A stretch of 42,102 nucleotides of DNA from Janibacter limosus NBRC 16128 (GCF_001570985.1 NZ_BCSS01000029.1:1-42102); one strand, 5' to 3'. Positions 9,147 to 19,310 are shown, counted from the first letter of the stretch. Notes: generated from the sequence alone by a model not told the origin. A program made the numbers and translations.

Positions 9147-9237
9147 GCTGGCGTTCCTTCCGGGGGTCGGGGACCGCACGAGTCTACGTCCGACGGACTG
9201 GGAAGTAACTGTGACCCCGCCCGCCGTCTCTGACCGG

Positions 9238-9681
9238 TCACAACCGCTCGACGAAGATGCTCCCGTCCAGCGCCTCACGGATGAGCACGATGCCGCGCTG
9301 AGCGGCCCGCAGCCGCAGCCCCTCGTGCTCGAGGCACACGAGCAGCGCGTCGAGGGTCCCGTCCGGCAGGGACTCCGACAGGTCGACCCGCACCGTGCGG
9401 TAGGCCTGCCGCATCGCCTCGACCTGCGCCGCGACATGGCGCTCGGTCAACCAGGCCAGCGCTGCCGGGTGACGGCGCAGCACGGCGTGACCGCGGTAGT
9501 CGGGCGGGCACAGGTCGAGCAGCCACGAGACCGCCGCCGGCTGCCAGCCGCGCACGCCGGGCGGTGGGACCAGGTCCGGCCAGCCGGGGGGACCCCCCTT
9601 CGCCCCAGCCGCTGCGGTCCGCGCACCCGGCGACCCGGGCAGCGCCGGCCGCACCGGCGGACCCGCAGCATGATCGAACAT
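9238..9681 (-). CDS. Conserved actinobacterial protein of unknown function, probably SOS-controlled
   Basis: This 147-residue protein has no domain I can name. The first 35 residues are Pro/Gly/Ala-rich; the rest is helical and charged, with [20 protein letters not shown] followed by [34 protein letters not shown], a pattern I recall from unnamed actinobacterial proteins. No signal peptide or membrane helix. The start at 9681 was chosen because a TACACT -10 box lies 7 bases upstream, predicting a leaderless mRNA that begins at the ATG, and because a perfect LexA operator spans this ATG. An in-frame ATG at 9711 lacks a ribosome site. The gene lies between acnA and dxs, separated from acnA by a strong terminator, so it has its own promoter. 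Damage-inducible expression is a well-supported inference; the biochemical role is unknown. Confidence 0.75.
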   Translation of the reverse strand: MFDHAAGPPVRPALPGSPGARTAAAGAKGGPPGWPDLVPPPGVRGWQPAAVSWLLDLCPPDYRGHAVLRRHPAALAWLTERHVAAQVEAMRQAYRTVRVDLSESLPDGTLDALLVCLEHEGLRLRAAQRGIVLIREALDGSIFVERL

Positions 9682-9689
9682 GTGTTCGA
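9674..9689. promoter_or_regulatory. LexA operator (SOS box) on a start codon
   Basis: The sequence TCGAACATGTGTTCGA contains CGAAC-ATGT-GTTCG, a perfect match to the Gram-positive/actinobacterial LexA consensus CGAACRNRYGTTCG. On the minus strand the ATG of the small gene (9681-9679) lies inside it. LexA bound here would cover the predicted transcription start. Confidence 0.85.
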
Positions 9690-9717
9690 GTGTACGACGA
9701 TCCGGCGACATGACGAA
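9689..9717 (-). promoter_or_regulatory. Core promoter of the LexA-box gene
   Basis: On the minus strand a -10 TACACT (9694-9689, fitting the actinobacterial TANNNT form) is preceded at exactly 17 bases by TTCGTC (9717-9712), a weak -35. The +1 base, 7 bases past the -10, is the A of the ATG at 9681, so the transcript should be leaderless. Confidence 0.55.
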
Positions 9718-9751
9718 GGGCGCCGTCCTGAGGAGCTTGCGCAGCAAGCGT

Positions 9752-9795
9752 CACGGAGGGGAGGTCCTCGCCGCGGCGAGGACCTCCCCTCCGTG
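9752..9795 (-). terminator. Terminator of acnA, 44-bp perfect palindrome
   Basis: The whole interval is a perfect 44-bp palindrome (20-bp stem with a CGCG loop), GC-rich, starting 12 bases after the acnA stop. There is no U-tract, which is common for actinobacterial terminators. It also isolates the LexA-box gene from acnA read-through. Confidence 0.85.
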
Positions 9796-9807
9796 GGGTG
9801 TCAGGTG

Positions 9808-12609
<2,802 letters not shown>

Positions 12610-12629
12610 AGTCGACTCCTCTGTCGTAG

Positions 12630-12649
12630 TTATCTTGACGTCAAGATAA
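12630..12649. promoter_or_regulatory. 20-bp perfect palindromic operator upstream of acnA
   Basis: TTATCTTGACGTCAAGATAA is an exact palindrome ending 20 bases before the acnA start. On the minus strand it contains TATCTT (a TANNNT -10) and TTGACG, so it overlaps the core promoter. Its size and AT-rich ends fit a winged-helix dimer of the MarR type. In Streptomyces the MarR-family protein TamR, which senses aconitate and citrate, controls aconitase; a TamR-like repressor is the best guess. No MarR gene lies in this window. Confidence 0.7.
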
Positions 12650-12721
12650 AACTATCACAGGACCGTGGACATCGGTCCGCCGGCCCGCTGACTCCCACTC
12701 TTCCCCAAAACCGCGCCGTCG

Positions 12722-14059
12722 TCACGGGGTGAGGGGCTCCCCCTTCGGCTCGAAGGTCGCCACGCACTCGACGTGGTGGGTCATGGGGAAGGCGTCGAAG
12801 GCACGCAGGCCGGTCATCGCGAACCCGAGACCGGCCAGGTAGGCGGTGTCCCGGGCCAGCGCTGCCGGGTCGCAGGCGACGTACACGAGACGACGAGGAC
12901 GAAGGGAGGTCAGCGCCGCCACGACCTCGCGGCCGGCCCCGGTGCGGGGCGGGTCGATGACGACGACGTCGGCGCTGGGCGGCAGCAGGTCCGAGCGTGC
13001 CGAGCGACCACGGGTGCGGCCCCGGCCGTTGCGACCCCCCTTGGACCCCTTGGGGCCCTTGCGCGGGATGCCGAAGAGGTCGTCGACCCGACCGGGGACG
13101 ACGAGCGCCTGCGGCGTCGCCGCGAGGTTGTCCCGCAGGTGGTCCACCGCCCGGCGATCGGACTCGATGGCGACGAGCTGCCCGTCCGGCCCGGCCGCTT
13201 CGGCGAGCGGGACGGAAAAGAGGCCGACGCCGCAGTACAGGTCGAGCACGCGCTCGCCGCCCTGCACATCGGCAGCGGTGAGGACTGCTTCGACAAAGGC
13301 CCGGGGTGCGTCCTTGTGGACCTGCCAGAAGCCTCGGGCGTCCACACCCATGGTCCGCTCCCCCGCGGGAGTCGCGACGCGCTCGGTGACGGTGATGGGC
13401 GGGGTCGGCGCGTCCGCCGGGACCTCGACGACGACCGTGTCGTCCTCGCCCGACGGGACGACGACGTCGAGGGCCGAGATGCCCGCGAGCGCCCCCTTGA
13501 CCCCTGCGGTCTCGGCCAGCGTCTCGGTGAGTGCCTCGTCGATGTCGGGGACGGCGATGGGACAACCGGTCAGCGGGACGATGTCGTGGCTGCGGTGGCG
13601 GCGCAGCCCGATCCGACCGTCGGCGACGGCGAACTCCACCCGGGTGCGGTACCGCAGCCCGTCGGCGTCCTCGAGAGGCTCCACGACGACGTCACGCTCC
13701 AGCCCGGCCAGTCGCTGCAGCTGCTCGGCGACGACGCGCGCCTTGAGGTCTCGCTGGTGACCCGTGGCCACGTGCTGGAAGTCGCAGCCGCCGCACCCAC
13801 CGGGGCCGGCGACCGGGCAGCGCGAGGCCACGCGGTGCTCCGAGGCATCGGTGACGGCGATCGCGTCCGCGCGCAGGAAACGGTCGCCGGGACCCCCTTC
13901 GGTGATCCTGGCCCGCACCCGCTCCCCCGGCAGCGTGTGCCGGACGAAGAGGACTCGCCCCTCGTAGCGGGCCACGCAGTGGCCACCGTGCGCGACCGGT
14001 CCCACCTCGACGTCGATCTCGTCGCCAATGGTCAGGTCATCTGCTGCTGGTCCGCTCAT
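12722..14059 (-). CDS. TRAM-domain SAM-dependent RNA methyltransferase (RlmD/TrmA family)
   Basis: This 445-residue enzyme of the RlmC/RlmD/TrmA family methylates a uridine at C5 in rRNA or tRNA; which one cannot be told from sequence. The TRAM RNA-binding domain covers residues 8-68. The [4Fe-4S] ligands are Cys81, Cys89, Cys92 (GGCGGC) and Cys166. The SAM-binding motif LDLYCGVGLFS is at 273-282, DPPRTG at 369-374 and the nucleophile is Cys396 in YVACDPAALARD. Residues 332-356 are a Gly/Arg/Lys-rich insert that may add RNA contacts. The ATG overlaps the permease stop by 4 bases (ATGA). The orthologous position in M. tuberculosis is Rv2689c. Confidence 0.92.
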   Translation of the reverse strand: MSGPAADDLTIGDEIDVEVGPVAHGGHCVARYEGRVLFVRHTLPGERVRARITEGGPGDRFLRADAIAVTDASEHRVASRCPVAGPGGCGGCDFQHVATGHQRDLKARVVAEQLQRLAGLERDVVVEPLEDADGLRYRTRVEFAVADGRIGLRRHRSHDIVPLTGCPIAVPDIDEALTETLAETAGVKGALAGISALDVVVPSGEDDTVVVEVPADAPTPPITVTERVATPAGERTMGVDARGFWQVHKDAPRAFVEAVLTAADVQGGERVLDLYCGVGLFSVPLAEAAGPDGQLVAIESDRRAVDHLRDNLAATPQALVVPGRVDDLFGIPRKGPKGSKGGRNGRGRTRGRSARSDLLPPSADVVVIDPPRTGAGREVVAALTSLRPRRLVYVACDPAALARDTAYLAGLGFAMTGLRAFDAFPMTHHVECVATFEPKGEPLTP

Positions 14060-16062
14060 GCTCCACCTCGTCGTACGTCGCCCGCCACGGGGCCGTCCAT
14101 GCGTTCCTCGGCACCGGCCGAGCTCGCGAGCTGCCAGGGCACCGAGGACACCATGACACCCGGCGTGAAGAGCAGTCGACTGCGCAGGCGCAGCGCCGAC
14201 TGGTTGTGCAGGGCCTGTTCCCACCAGTGACCGAGCACGTACTGCGGGATGTAGACCACGACCAGGTCGCGCGGGTTGCCCGAGCGGATCGACTTGACGT
14301 AGTCGACCACCGGTCGGGTGATCTCCCGATAGGGCGAGTCGAGGGCCTTCAACGCCACCGGGATGCCGCGGCGGTCCCACTCGTCCTGCAGCGCCTTGGT
14401 CTCCTCCGGGTCGACGTCGACCGTGACGGCCTCGAGCCGTGAGGGCCGGGTCGCCGAGGCATAGGCCAGCGCTCGCAGTGCGGGACGGTGGATGGTGCTG
14501 ACGAGGACGATCGCGTGCACGCGCGAAGGGAGGAGCTGGTGCTTGGTGTCCCCCTCTGGCACCGCGAGCTCCTCGCTGACGTGCCGGTAGTGGCGGCTGA
14601 TCGATCCCATGAGCAGGAAGAGGACGGCCATGGCCGCCATCGCGAAGCCCGCTCCGTGGGTGAACTTGGTGAGGACGACGACGACGAGGACCGTGCCGGA
14701 CATGACGGCCCCGACGGCGTTGATGGCGCGGCGGCGCATCATCGCTCGCTGCTCGGACCGGTCCCCCTCGAGGGCCAGGTGGCGGTTCCAGTGCCGCACC
14801 ATGCCGATCTGGCTCAGCGTGAAGGAGACGAAGACACCGACGATGTAGAGCTGGATCAGCCGGGTGACGCTGGCATCGAAGATGATGACGAGCAGCCCCG
14901 CCGCACCGGCGAGCAGGATGATGCCGTTGGAGAAGGCGAGCCGGTCACCACGGGTGTGCAGCTGACGCGGCAGGTACCCGTCGCGCGCCAGGATCGACCC
15001 GAGCACGGGGAAACCGTTGAAGGCGGTGTTGGCGGCGAGCACGAGGATCAGCCCGGTGACGACCGACACGATGACGACACCGGCGGGGAAGCCGTCGAAG
15101 ACGGCCGTCGCGACCTGGGCCATGACCGTGTGCTGCACGTAGCCGTCCCCGACAGGCACCCCGTCTCGCAGGAGCTGCTGTGCAGGGTTGTCGGCGATCT
15201 TGACACCCGTCCACGTGGCCAGCGCGATCATCGACATCAGCATCGTCACCGAGACGGTGCCCATGAGCAGCAGCGTCGTCGCGGCATTCTTGCTCTTGGG
15301 CTTGCGGAAGGCGGGCACACCATTGCTGATCGCCTCGACACCGGTGAGCGCCGCCGCACCCGAGCTGAAGGCGCGCAGCAGGAGGAAGGCCATCGCCAGG
15401 GTGCCCAGCTGCTCCATCCCCGGCTCGGGAGCCAACGTGAAACTCGCGCTCTCGGCCGAAGGGAGGGTCCCGGTCGTGCGTCGGACGATGCCCACGAGCG
15501 CCATGGCCAGCACGGAGAACATGAAGAGATAGGTGGGGATGGCGAAGGCCTTGCCGGACTCGCGCACCCCGCGCAGGTTCATCGCCGTGAGCGCGGTGAT
15601 GAGCACGATGGCGGCCAGGACCTCGTGGCCGCGCAGCCAGGAAAAGGCGGCCGCCGCATTTTGCACACCCGAGGAGATCGACACGGCGACGGTCAGGACG
15701 TAGTCGACGAGCAGCGCGCTCGCGACCGTCAAGCCCGCCCTGGGACCGAGGTTGGTGCTGGCGATCTCGTAGTCGCCGCCGCCTGAGGGGTAGGCGTGCA
15801 CGTTCTGCCGATAGCTGGCGACGACGACCACCATCACCGCGACGACTGCCAGGGCGACCGGCCACGAGTGCGTCATCGCCAGGGCCCCACCCGCCAGACC
15901 CAGGGTCAGGAGGATCTCGTCCGGCGCGTAGGCCACGGAGCTGAGCGCATCGCTGGCAAAGACGGGAAGGGCGAGCCGCTTGGGAAGGAGGGTCTCGCCG
16001 AGATCATCACTGCGCATGGCGCGACCAACGAGGACGCGCTTGAGGAAACGTCCTGAAGACAC
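14056..16062 (-). CDS. KimA-like APC-superfamily permease, probable potassium importer
   Basis: This is a 668-residue membrane protein with about 12 hydrophobic helices up to residue 450 and a C-terminal cytosolic domain of about 200 residues resembling the USP-like tail of Bacillus KimA. The N-terminus FLKRVLVGRAMRSDDLGE then LALPVFASDALSSVAY closely follows KimA (YdaO). Asp38 and Tyr45 have the same 7-residue spacing as two reported K+-site residues of KimA, to my recollection. YPSGGGDYEIASTNLGPRAGL is also shared. I chose GTG at 16062: a TACACT -10 box ends 6 bases upstream, predicting a leaderless mRNA; GTG at 16065 is the alternative. It is divergent from two RCK proteins. Potassium is an inference; annotations often say amino-acid permease. 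It matches Rv2690c by position. Confidence 0.8.
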   Translation of the reverse strand: MSSGRFLKRVLVGRAMRSDDLGETLLPKRLALPVFASDALSSVAYAPDEILLTLGLAGGALAMTHSWPVALAVVAVMVVVVASYRQNVHAYPSGGGDYEIASTNLGPRAGLTVASALLVDYVLTVAVSISSGVQNAAAAFSWLRGHEVLAAIVLITALTAMNLRGVRESGKAFAIPTYLFMFSVLAMALVGIVRRTTGTLPSAESASFTLAPEPGMEQLGTLAMAFLLLRAFSSGAAALTGVEAISNGVPAFRKPKSKNAATTLLLMGTVSVTMLMSMIALATWTGVKIADNPAQQLLRDGVPVGDGYVQHTVMAQVATAVFDGFPAGVVIVSVVTGLILVLAANTAFNGFPVLGSILARDGYLPRQLHTRGDRLAFSNGIILLAGAAGLLVIIFDASVTRLIQLYIVGVFVSFTLSQIGMVRHWNRHLALEGDRSEQRAMMRRRAINAVGAVMSGTVLVVVVLTKFTHGAGFAMAAMAVLFLLMGSISRHYRHVSEELAVPEGDTKHQLLPSRVHAIVLVSTIHRPALRALAYASATRPSRLEAVTVDVDPEETKALQDEWDRRGIPVALKALDSPYREITRPVVDYVKSIRSGNPRDLVVVYIPQYVLGHWWEQALHNQSALRLRSRLLFTPGVMVSSVPWQLASSAGAEERMDGPVAGDVRRGGA

Positions 16063-16104
16063 CACGTGAGTGTAGGCCTGCTTCAGGAGGGGTACCGTCA
16101 ACTC
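16063..16104. promoter_or_regulatory. Compact divergent promoter region, permease and ceoB
   Basis: Two opposed TANNNT boxes are packed in 42 bases: TACACT on the minus strand (16074-16069), 6 bases before the permease GTG, and TACCGT on the plus strand (16093-16098), 6 bases before the ceoB GTG. Both predict leaderless transcripts. I see no good -35 boxes. An AGGAGG at 16085-16090 is too far (14 bases) from the ceoB start to be an ideal ribosome site, but cannot be excluded. Confidence 0.45.
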
Positions 16105-16770
16105 GTGCACTTCGTCATCATGGGATGTGGCCGCGTCGGCGCCTCGCTCGCTCGTTCGCTCGAACGCATCGGCCACGACGTCGCGGTGGTCGATCAGGAC
16201 CCTGCGGCCTTCCGCCGACTCGGCAGCGAGTTCAACGGCCGCCGCATCGCCGGCGTCGGCTTCGACCGCGACACCCTCGAGCAGGCCGGCATCCGCGAGG
16301 CATATGCCTTCGCCGCCGTCTCCAGCGGCGACAACTCCAACATCCTCGCGGCGCGGGTCGCGCGCGAGACCTTCGGTGTCGAGCACGTCGTGGCCCGCAT
16401 CTACGACCCCGACCGCGCGCAGGTCTACCAGCGTCTGGGCATCCCCACCGTCGCGACGGTCCGCTGGACCGCTGACCAGGTGCTGCGCCGGATGCTCCCC
16501 CAGGGGCAGGCGACGGAGATGACCGATGCGTCGGGCCGTCTCGTCGTCGCGGAGATCCAGATCTCGTCCGCGTGGGTCGGGCGTCGCCTGACCTCCATCG
16601 AGGAGGCAACGGGAGCTCGCGTCGCCTACATCACCCGACTCGGTGAGGGCATCTTGCCCGGTCCCGACACGGTCTACCAGGAGGATGACCTGGTGCACCT
16701 GGTCATCCGACGGGAGCACGTCCACGACGTCGAGCGCATCCTCGACGGCCCACCACCGCAGGAGGACTGA
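16105..16770 (+). CDS. ceoB: RCK-domain potassium regulator, TrkA/CeoB type
   Basis: This 221-residue cytoplasmic protein has an NAD(H)-binding RCK_N Rossmann fold starting MHFVIMGCGRVGASLARSLE (GxGRxG at 7-12), an acidic residue ending beta-2 (VVDQD), and an RCK_C domain from about residue 140 (EIQISSAWVGRRLTSIEEATGARVAYITR). Such proteins gate K+ uptake in response to nucleotides. The start is GTG at 16105, giving the normal N-terminus. The next gene, a second single-RCK protein, begins 3 bases after the stop, so the pair probably forms one heteromeric ring, as CeoB and CeoC of mycobacteria are thought to do. No TrkH/KtrB channel gene lies in the window; the divergent KimA-like permease is the obvious candidate partner. 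Confidence 0.9.
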   Translation: MHFVIMGCGRVGASLARSLERIGHDVAVVDQDPAAFRRLGSEFNGRRIAGVGFDRDTLEQAGIREAYAFAAVSSGDNSNILAARVARETFGVEHVVARIYDPDRAQVYQRLGIPTVATVRWTADQVLRRMLPQGQATEMTDASGRLVVAEIQISSAWVGRRLTSIEEATGARVAYITRLGEGILPGPDTVYQEDDLVHLVIRREHVHDVERILDGPPPQED

Positions 16771-16773
16771 GCC

Positions 16774-17466
16774 ATGCGCGTCGCCATCGTCGGAGCCGGG
16801 TCGGTCGGCCGGTCCATCGCCCAGGAGCTCCTGCAGAGCGAGCACTCCGTCCTGCTCATCGACAAGGACGCCAACGAGGTGCGGGTCGCCAAGCTCGCCG
16901 AGGCCAACTGGCTCTCGGGTGATGCCTGCGAGCTCTCCACGCTCCAGGAGGCCGAGATCCACTCGTGCGATGTCGTCGTCTGCGCCACCGGTGACGACAA
17001 GGCCAACCTCGTCGTGTCACTGCTGGCGAAGACCGAGTTCGGCGTCCCCCGCACGGTGGCCCGCGTCAACAACCCCAAGAACGAGTGGATGTTCGACGAG
17101 TCCTGGGGTGTGGATGTCGCCGTCTCGACACCGCGCCTGATGACCGCGCTCGTCGAGGAAGCGGTGAGCGTCGGTGACCTCGTGCGCATCTTCGACTTCC
17201 AGCAGGGCAATGCGTCGATGACCGAGATCACCCTGCCCGCGGACAACCCCAATGTGGGCCGGCGGGTCGGCGACATCACCTTCCCCGTCGACACCCTGCT
17301 CGTCGGCATCATCCGCGACGGTCGACCCATCGGGCCCACCGCCGACGACTCCCTCGAGGCGCACGACGAGCTCCTGCTGCTCACCACGGCAGAGGCGGAG
17401 CCGGAGCTCGAGGCGATGATGCGGCCGGGCGCCAAGGCTCGCCGCCGCCCTGTCCCGCCGATCTGA
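16774..17466 (+). CDS. ceoC: RCK-domain potassium regulator, TrkA/CeoC type
   Basis: This 230-residue partner of the preceding gene has RCK_N with GAGSVGRSIAQELL (7-20) and VLLIDKDANEV at the end of beta-2, and an RCK_C domain from about 140 (ITLPADNPNVGRRVGDITFPVDTLLVGIIRDGR). The tail GAKARRRPVPPI is basic. A GGAGG lies 8 bases before the ATG and the intergenic gap is 3 bases. The stop codon is part of a small stem-loop (17463-17479) that may terminate transcription. Position and orientation match Rv2692 in M. tuberculosis. Confidence 0.9.
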   Translation: MRVAIVGAGSVGRSIAQELLQSEHSVLLIDKDANEVRVAKLAEANWLSGDACELSTLQEAEIHSCDVVVCATGDDKANLVVSLLAKTEFGVPRTVARVNNPKNEWMFDESWGVDVAVSTPRLMTALVEEAVSVGDLVRIFDFQQGNASMTEITLPADNPNVGRRVGDITFPVDTLLVGIIRDGRPIGPTADDSLEAHDELLLLTTAEAEPELEAMMRPGAKARRRPVPPI

Positions 17467-17479
17467 CCGCGACGGTCAG
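17463..17479 (+). terminator. Short stem-loop over the ceoC stop
   Basis: CTGACCG-CGA-CGGTCAG is a perfect 7-bp stem with a 3-base loop, containing the ceoC TGA. It lacks a U-tract. As the only hairpin between the convergent ceoC and DUF3159 genes it is a plausible weak terminator. Confidence 0.45.
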
Positions 17480-17530
17480 TGCGAGACGTGGGGGTCAGTC
17501 CGAGACGCGGGCGTCAGTGCGACGAGACGT
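17474..17530. repeat. Three tandem 19-bp units at a convergent gene junction
   Basis: Units GGTCAGTGCGAGACGTGGG (17474-17492), GGTCAGTCCGAGACGCGGG (17493-17511) and a diverged third (17512-17530) lie head to tail. Each carries TCA, that is a TGA stop on the minus strand, and the third unit forms the last codons and stop of the DUF3159 gene. It looks like duplication of the gene's tail. Confidence 0.75.
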
Positions 17531-18221
17531 CGACCGGCTGGACGAGCTCGTCGTCCGGGTCGATCGGGGTGTTGCCCTTGAGGAGCATCGCCCCCATGAC
17601 GGCCACCGCCCCGGCCCAGAGCGGCCATCCGAGGACGACCTTGGAGATGGTCAGCCCGGCCACATTGTCCGTCAGGTACAGCGGACCCATGATGGCGACA
17701 CGGATCGCGTAGACGGCCACCAGCACGAGGGTGAGACGACTGCACACCTTGACGGCAGCGGCGTTGCGGCGCCAGCGGAAGGCATCTCCGGCGGCGACGG
17801 CAGCCTGGTCGGCGAAGCCGACCATGATCCCGACGAGCGGCCAGCGCAGCAGGACCGACAGGAGCGACCCGACCAAGTACGCGCAGGACGTGAGGATGCC
17901 GGGGAGGAAGGCATCCTCGGCATCACCGGAGCGCAGCGCGAAGAAGGCTGCCAGCCCCGTCGCGATGATCGACCCCAGGACGAACTGCAGGGTCTGGCGT
18001 TGTACGAGACGCACCAGTGCGAGCACGACGGTCAGTGCCGCAGCGGCTCCCAGCGAGAGGTTGCGGTCCGTGGTGATCGACCAGACGATGACGAAGACGA
18101 GCATCGGCATGGCCGCCTCGAGCGACCCCCGCAGGCCCCCCAGCGCCTCGCCCAAGCGGTGCCGGATGAGGGCCTCGACCGTCGGGTGAACCGGCGCGGC
18201 GATGGCTTCGGGCTCACCCAT
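17514..18221 (-). CDS. DUF3159 integral membrane protein
   Basis: This 235-residue polytopic protein has about six hydrophobic segments (about 38-50, 57-72, 80-96, 108-135, 165-180, 195-215). The family hallmarks are an N-terminal amphipathic LRGSLEAAMPMLVFVIVW and the central LRWPLVGIMVGFADQAAVAAGDAFRWRRN. The biochemical function is unknown; it is widespread in Actinobacteria and in M. tuberculosis (Rv2693c) also follows ceoC. The ATG at 18221 overlaps the OB-fold gene by 8 bases. A longer frame upstream is the OB-fold gene read out of phase. Constant linkage to the RCK proteins suggests, without proof, a role in ion homeostasis. Confidence 0.85.
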   Translation of the reverse strand: MGEPEAIAAPVHPTVEALIRHRLGEALGGLRGSLEAAMPMLVFVIVWSITTDRNLSLGAAAALTVVLALVRLVQRQTLQFVLGSIIATGLAAFFALRSGDAEDAFLPGILTSCAYLVGSLLSVLLRWPLVGIMVGFADQAAVAAGDAFRWRRNAAAVKVCSRLTLVLVAVYAIRVAIMGPLYLTDNVAGLTISKVVLGWPLWAGAVAVMGAMLLKGNTPIDPDDELVQPVDVSSH

Positions 18222-18579
18222 GGTGCGGGAGCAGCTCGTACGCGGGGTTGAAGATCGTGGCCGACCCCCGGGGGCGGCACAGCATGCCGGTCGCCTTGAT
18301 GTAGGCGCCCGGCTCGATCCCATGGATGCTGCGTCGTCCCAGCCAGACCAGCTGCACAGCGGTCGATCCGTCGAAGATCTCGGCGACGAGTGCGGGGACG
18401 GTGGCCCGCGGTCGCAGGGTGACCGCGGTGATGGTCCCCGCGATCGTCACCGACTGGCGGTCGGTCTCATCGGTGATCGGCGCGCACCCGTGGGCCGTCG
18501 CTGCCTCACGCAGCTCACCCGCTGCGAGGTCGTCGTCGGAGCGACCGAGGTCGACGAGCCGGCGCAGCAGGGTGGACAT
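18214..18579 (-). CDS. OB-fold nucleic-acid-binding-domain protein
   Basis: This 121-residue protein has a short helical N-terminus ([18 protein letters not shown]) followed by an OB-fold at about 42-110: VTIAGTITAVTLRPR, LVAEIFDGSTAVQLVWLGRR and IEPGAYIKATGML are the strand pattern of the RecG/aspartyl-tRNA-synthetase-like OB class. It matches Rv2694c by position. The start codon shares one base with the DUF3710 stop (TGATG) and the 3' end overlaps DUF3159, so it is coupled to both. Ligand unknown; single-stranded nucleic acid is the family expectation. Confidence 0.88.
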   Translation of the reverse strand: MSTLLRRLVDLGRSDDDLAAGELREAATAHGCAPITDETDRQSVTIAGTITAVTLRPRATVPALVAEIFDGSTAVQLVWLGRRSIHGIEPGAYIKATGMLCRPRGSATIFNPAYELLPHHG

Positions 18580-19310
18580 CAGCGGACCTCGGTGATCTCG
18601 GGTCCACGCTCGAAGGGCTTGAGGTCATCGGTCTGCTCGTCGACGTCCTCGTCGGCCGCGGTCTGCTCCTGCGGCGCCTCGGGCATCTGGAGTGGCAGCA
18701 TCTCGCGCGGCGCGCGGGGGTCCTCGCCACGCGCGACCACCACCGTGCTCAGGATCTCGTCGAAACGTGCTCGCACATCGTCGTCGACGGCGGCCGATCC
18801 GGAGTAGACCGCCCTCACGAACCATCGCGGGCCCTCGGCACCGGCAAAGATCGCCGGCGCGAAGACCGTGCGGCCCTGCGGGCCCGGCTGGGCCAGTCGG
18901 GTCCGCAGCTCGGTGCCGAAGGGTCCCTTGGCCTGCTCGACGGTGCCGCCGTTGCCGGTGATCATCTCGGCGATCTCGTCGCGGATGTCGCCCCAGATGC
19001 CTGCGGAGCGAGGAGCCGCGAAGGCCTGCAGCTGCACGGCTGCGTCCTCATCGGCGATCTGGACCGCCGTGACGGCGTTGGTCTTCTGGTCGACCTCGAG
19101 GCGCAGCTCGGTGCCCGGTGAGGGCCGGAGGAGGATCGATCCGAGGTTGACCAGGGAGTCGGTGTCGGAGACCTCGGAGAGGTCGCGCGGGCCACGGGTC
19201 CGGGTGGTGTCCTCGGTCGTCGACGGCGCGTCAGCGCTCTCGGCCGTGGTCGTCGTGTCGGGCTCGGTCGCCTCGTCAGCTGCGTTCTTCTTCTTGCGCC
19301 CGAACATCAT
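18579..19310 (-). CDS. DUF3710 protein
   Basis: This 243-residue soluble protein starts MMFGRKKKN, followed by an acidic Thr/Ser/Asp-rich stretch to about 45. The DUF3710 core lies at about 50-210, with [39 protein letters not shown] and [12 protein letters not shown]. The C-terminal 40 residues are acidic and probably disordered. Two adjacent ATGs are possible starts: 19310 gives an ATGA overlap with the dut stop, 19307 gives the shorter MFGRKKK form. Function unknown; it always lies beside dut in actinobacteria that I recall, so a role near nucleotide or DNA metabolism is conceivable. Confidence 0.85.
   Translation of the reverse strand: MMFGRKKKNAADEATEPDTTTTAESADAPSTTEDTTRTRGPRDLSEVSDTDSLVNLGSILLRPSPGTELRLEVDQKTNAVTAVQIADEDAAVQLQAFAAPRSAGIWGDIRDEIAEMITGNGGTVEQAKGPFGTELRTRLAQPGPQGRTVFAPAIFAGAEGPRWFVRAVYSGSAAVDDDVRARFDEILSTVVVARGEDPRAPREMLPLQMPEAPQEQTAADEDVDEQTDDLKPFERGPEITEVR

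Noticed and set aside
7191-9233. A 680-codon plus-strand open frame antisense to dxs
   Set aside because: Same reasoning: it is the complementary frame of a clear enzyme gene and shows no recognisable domain.
14056-16962. A 968-residue version of the KimA-like permease starting at 16962
   Set aside because: The extra 300 residues are antisense to ceoB and ceoC and do not resemble any permease domain; family members start at the FLKRVLVGR region.
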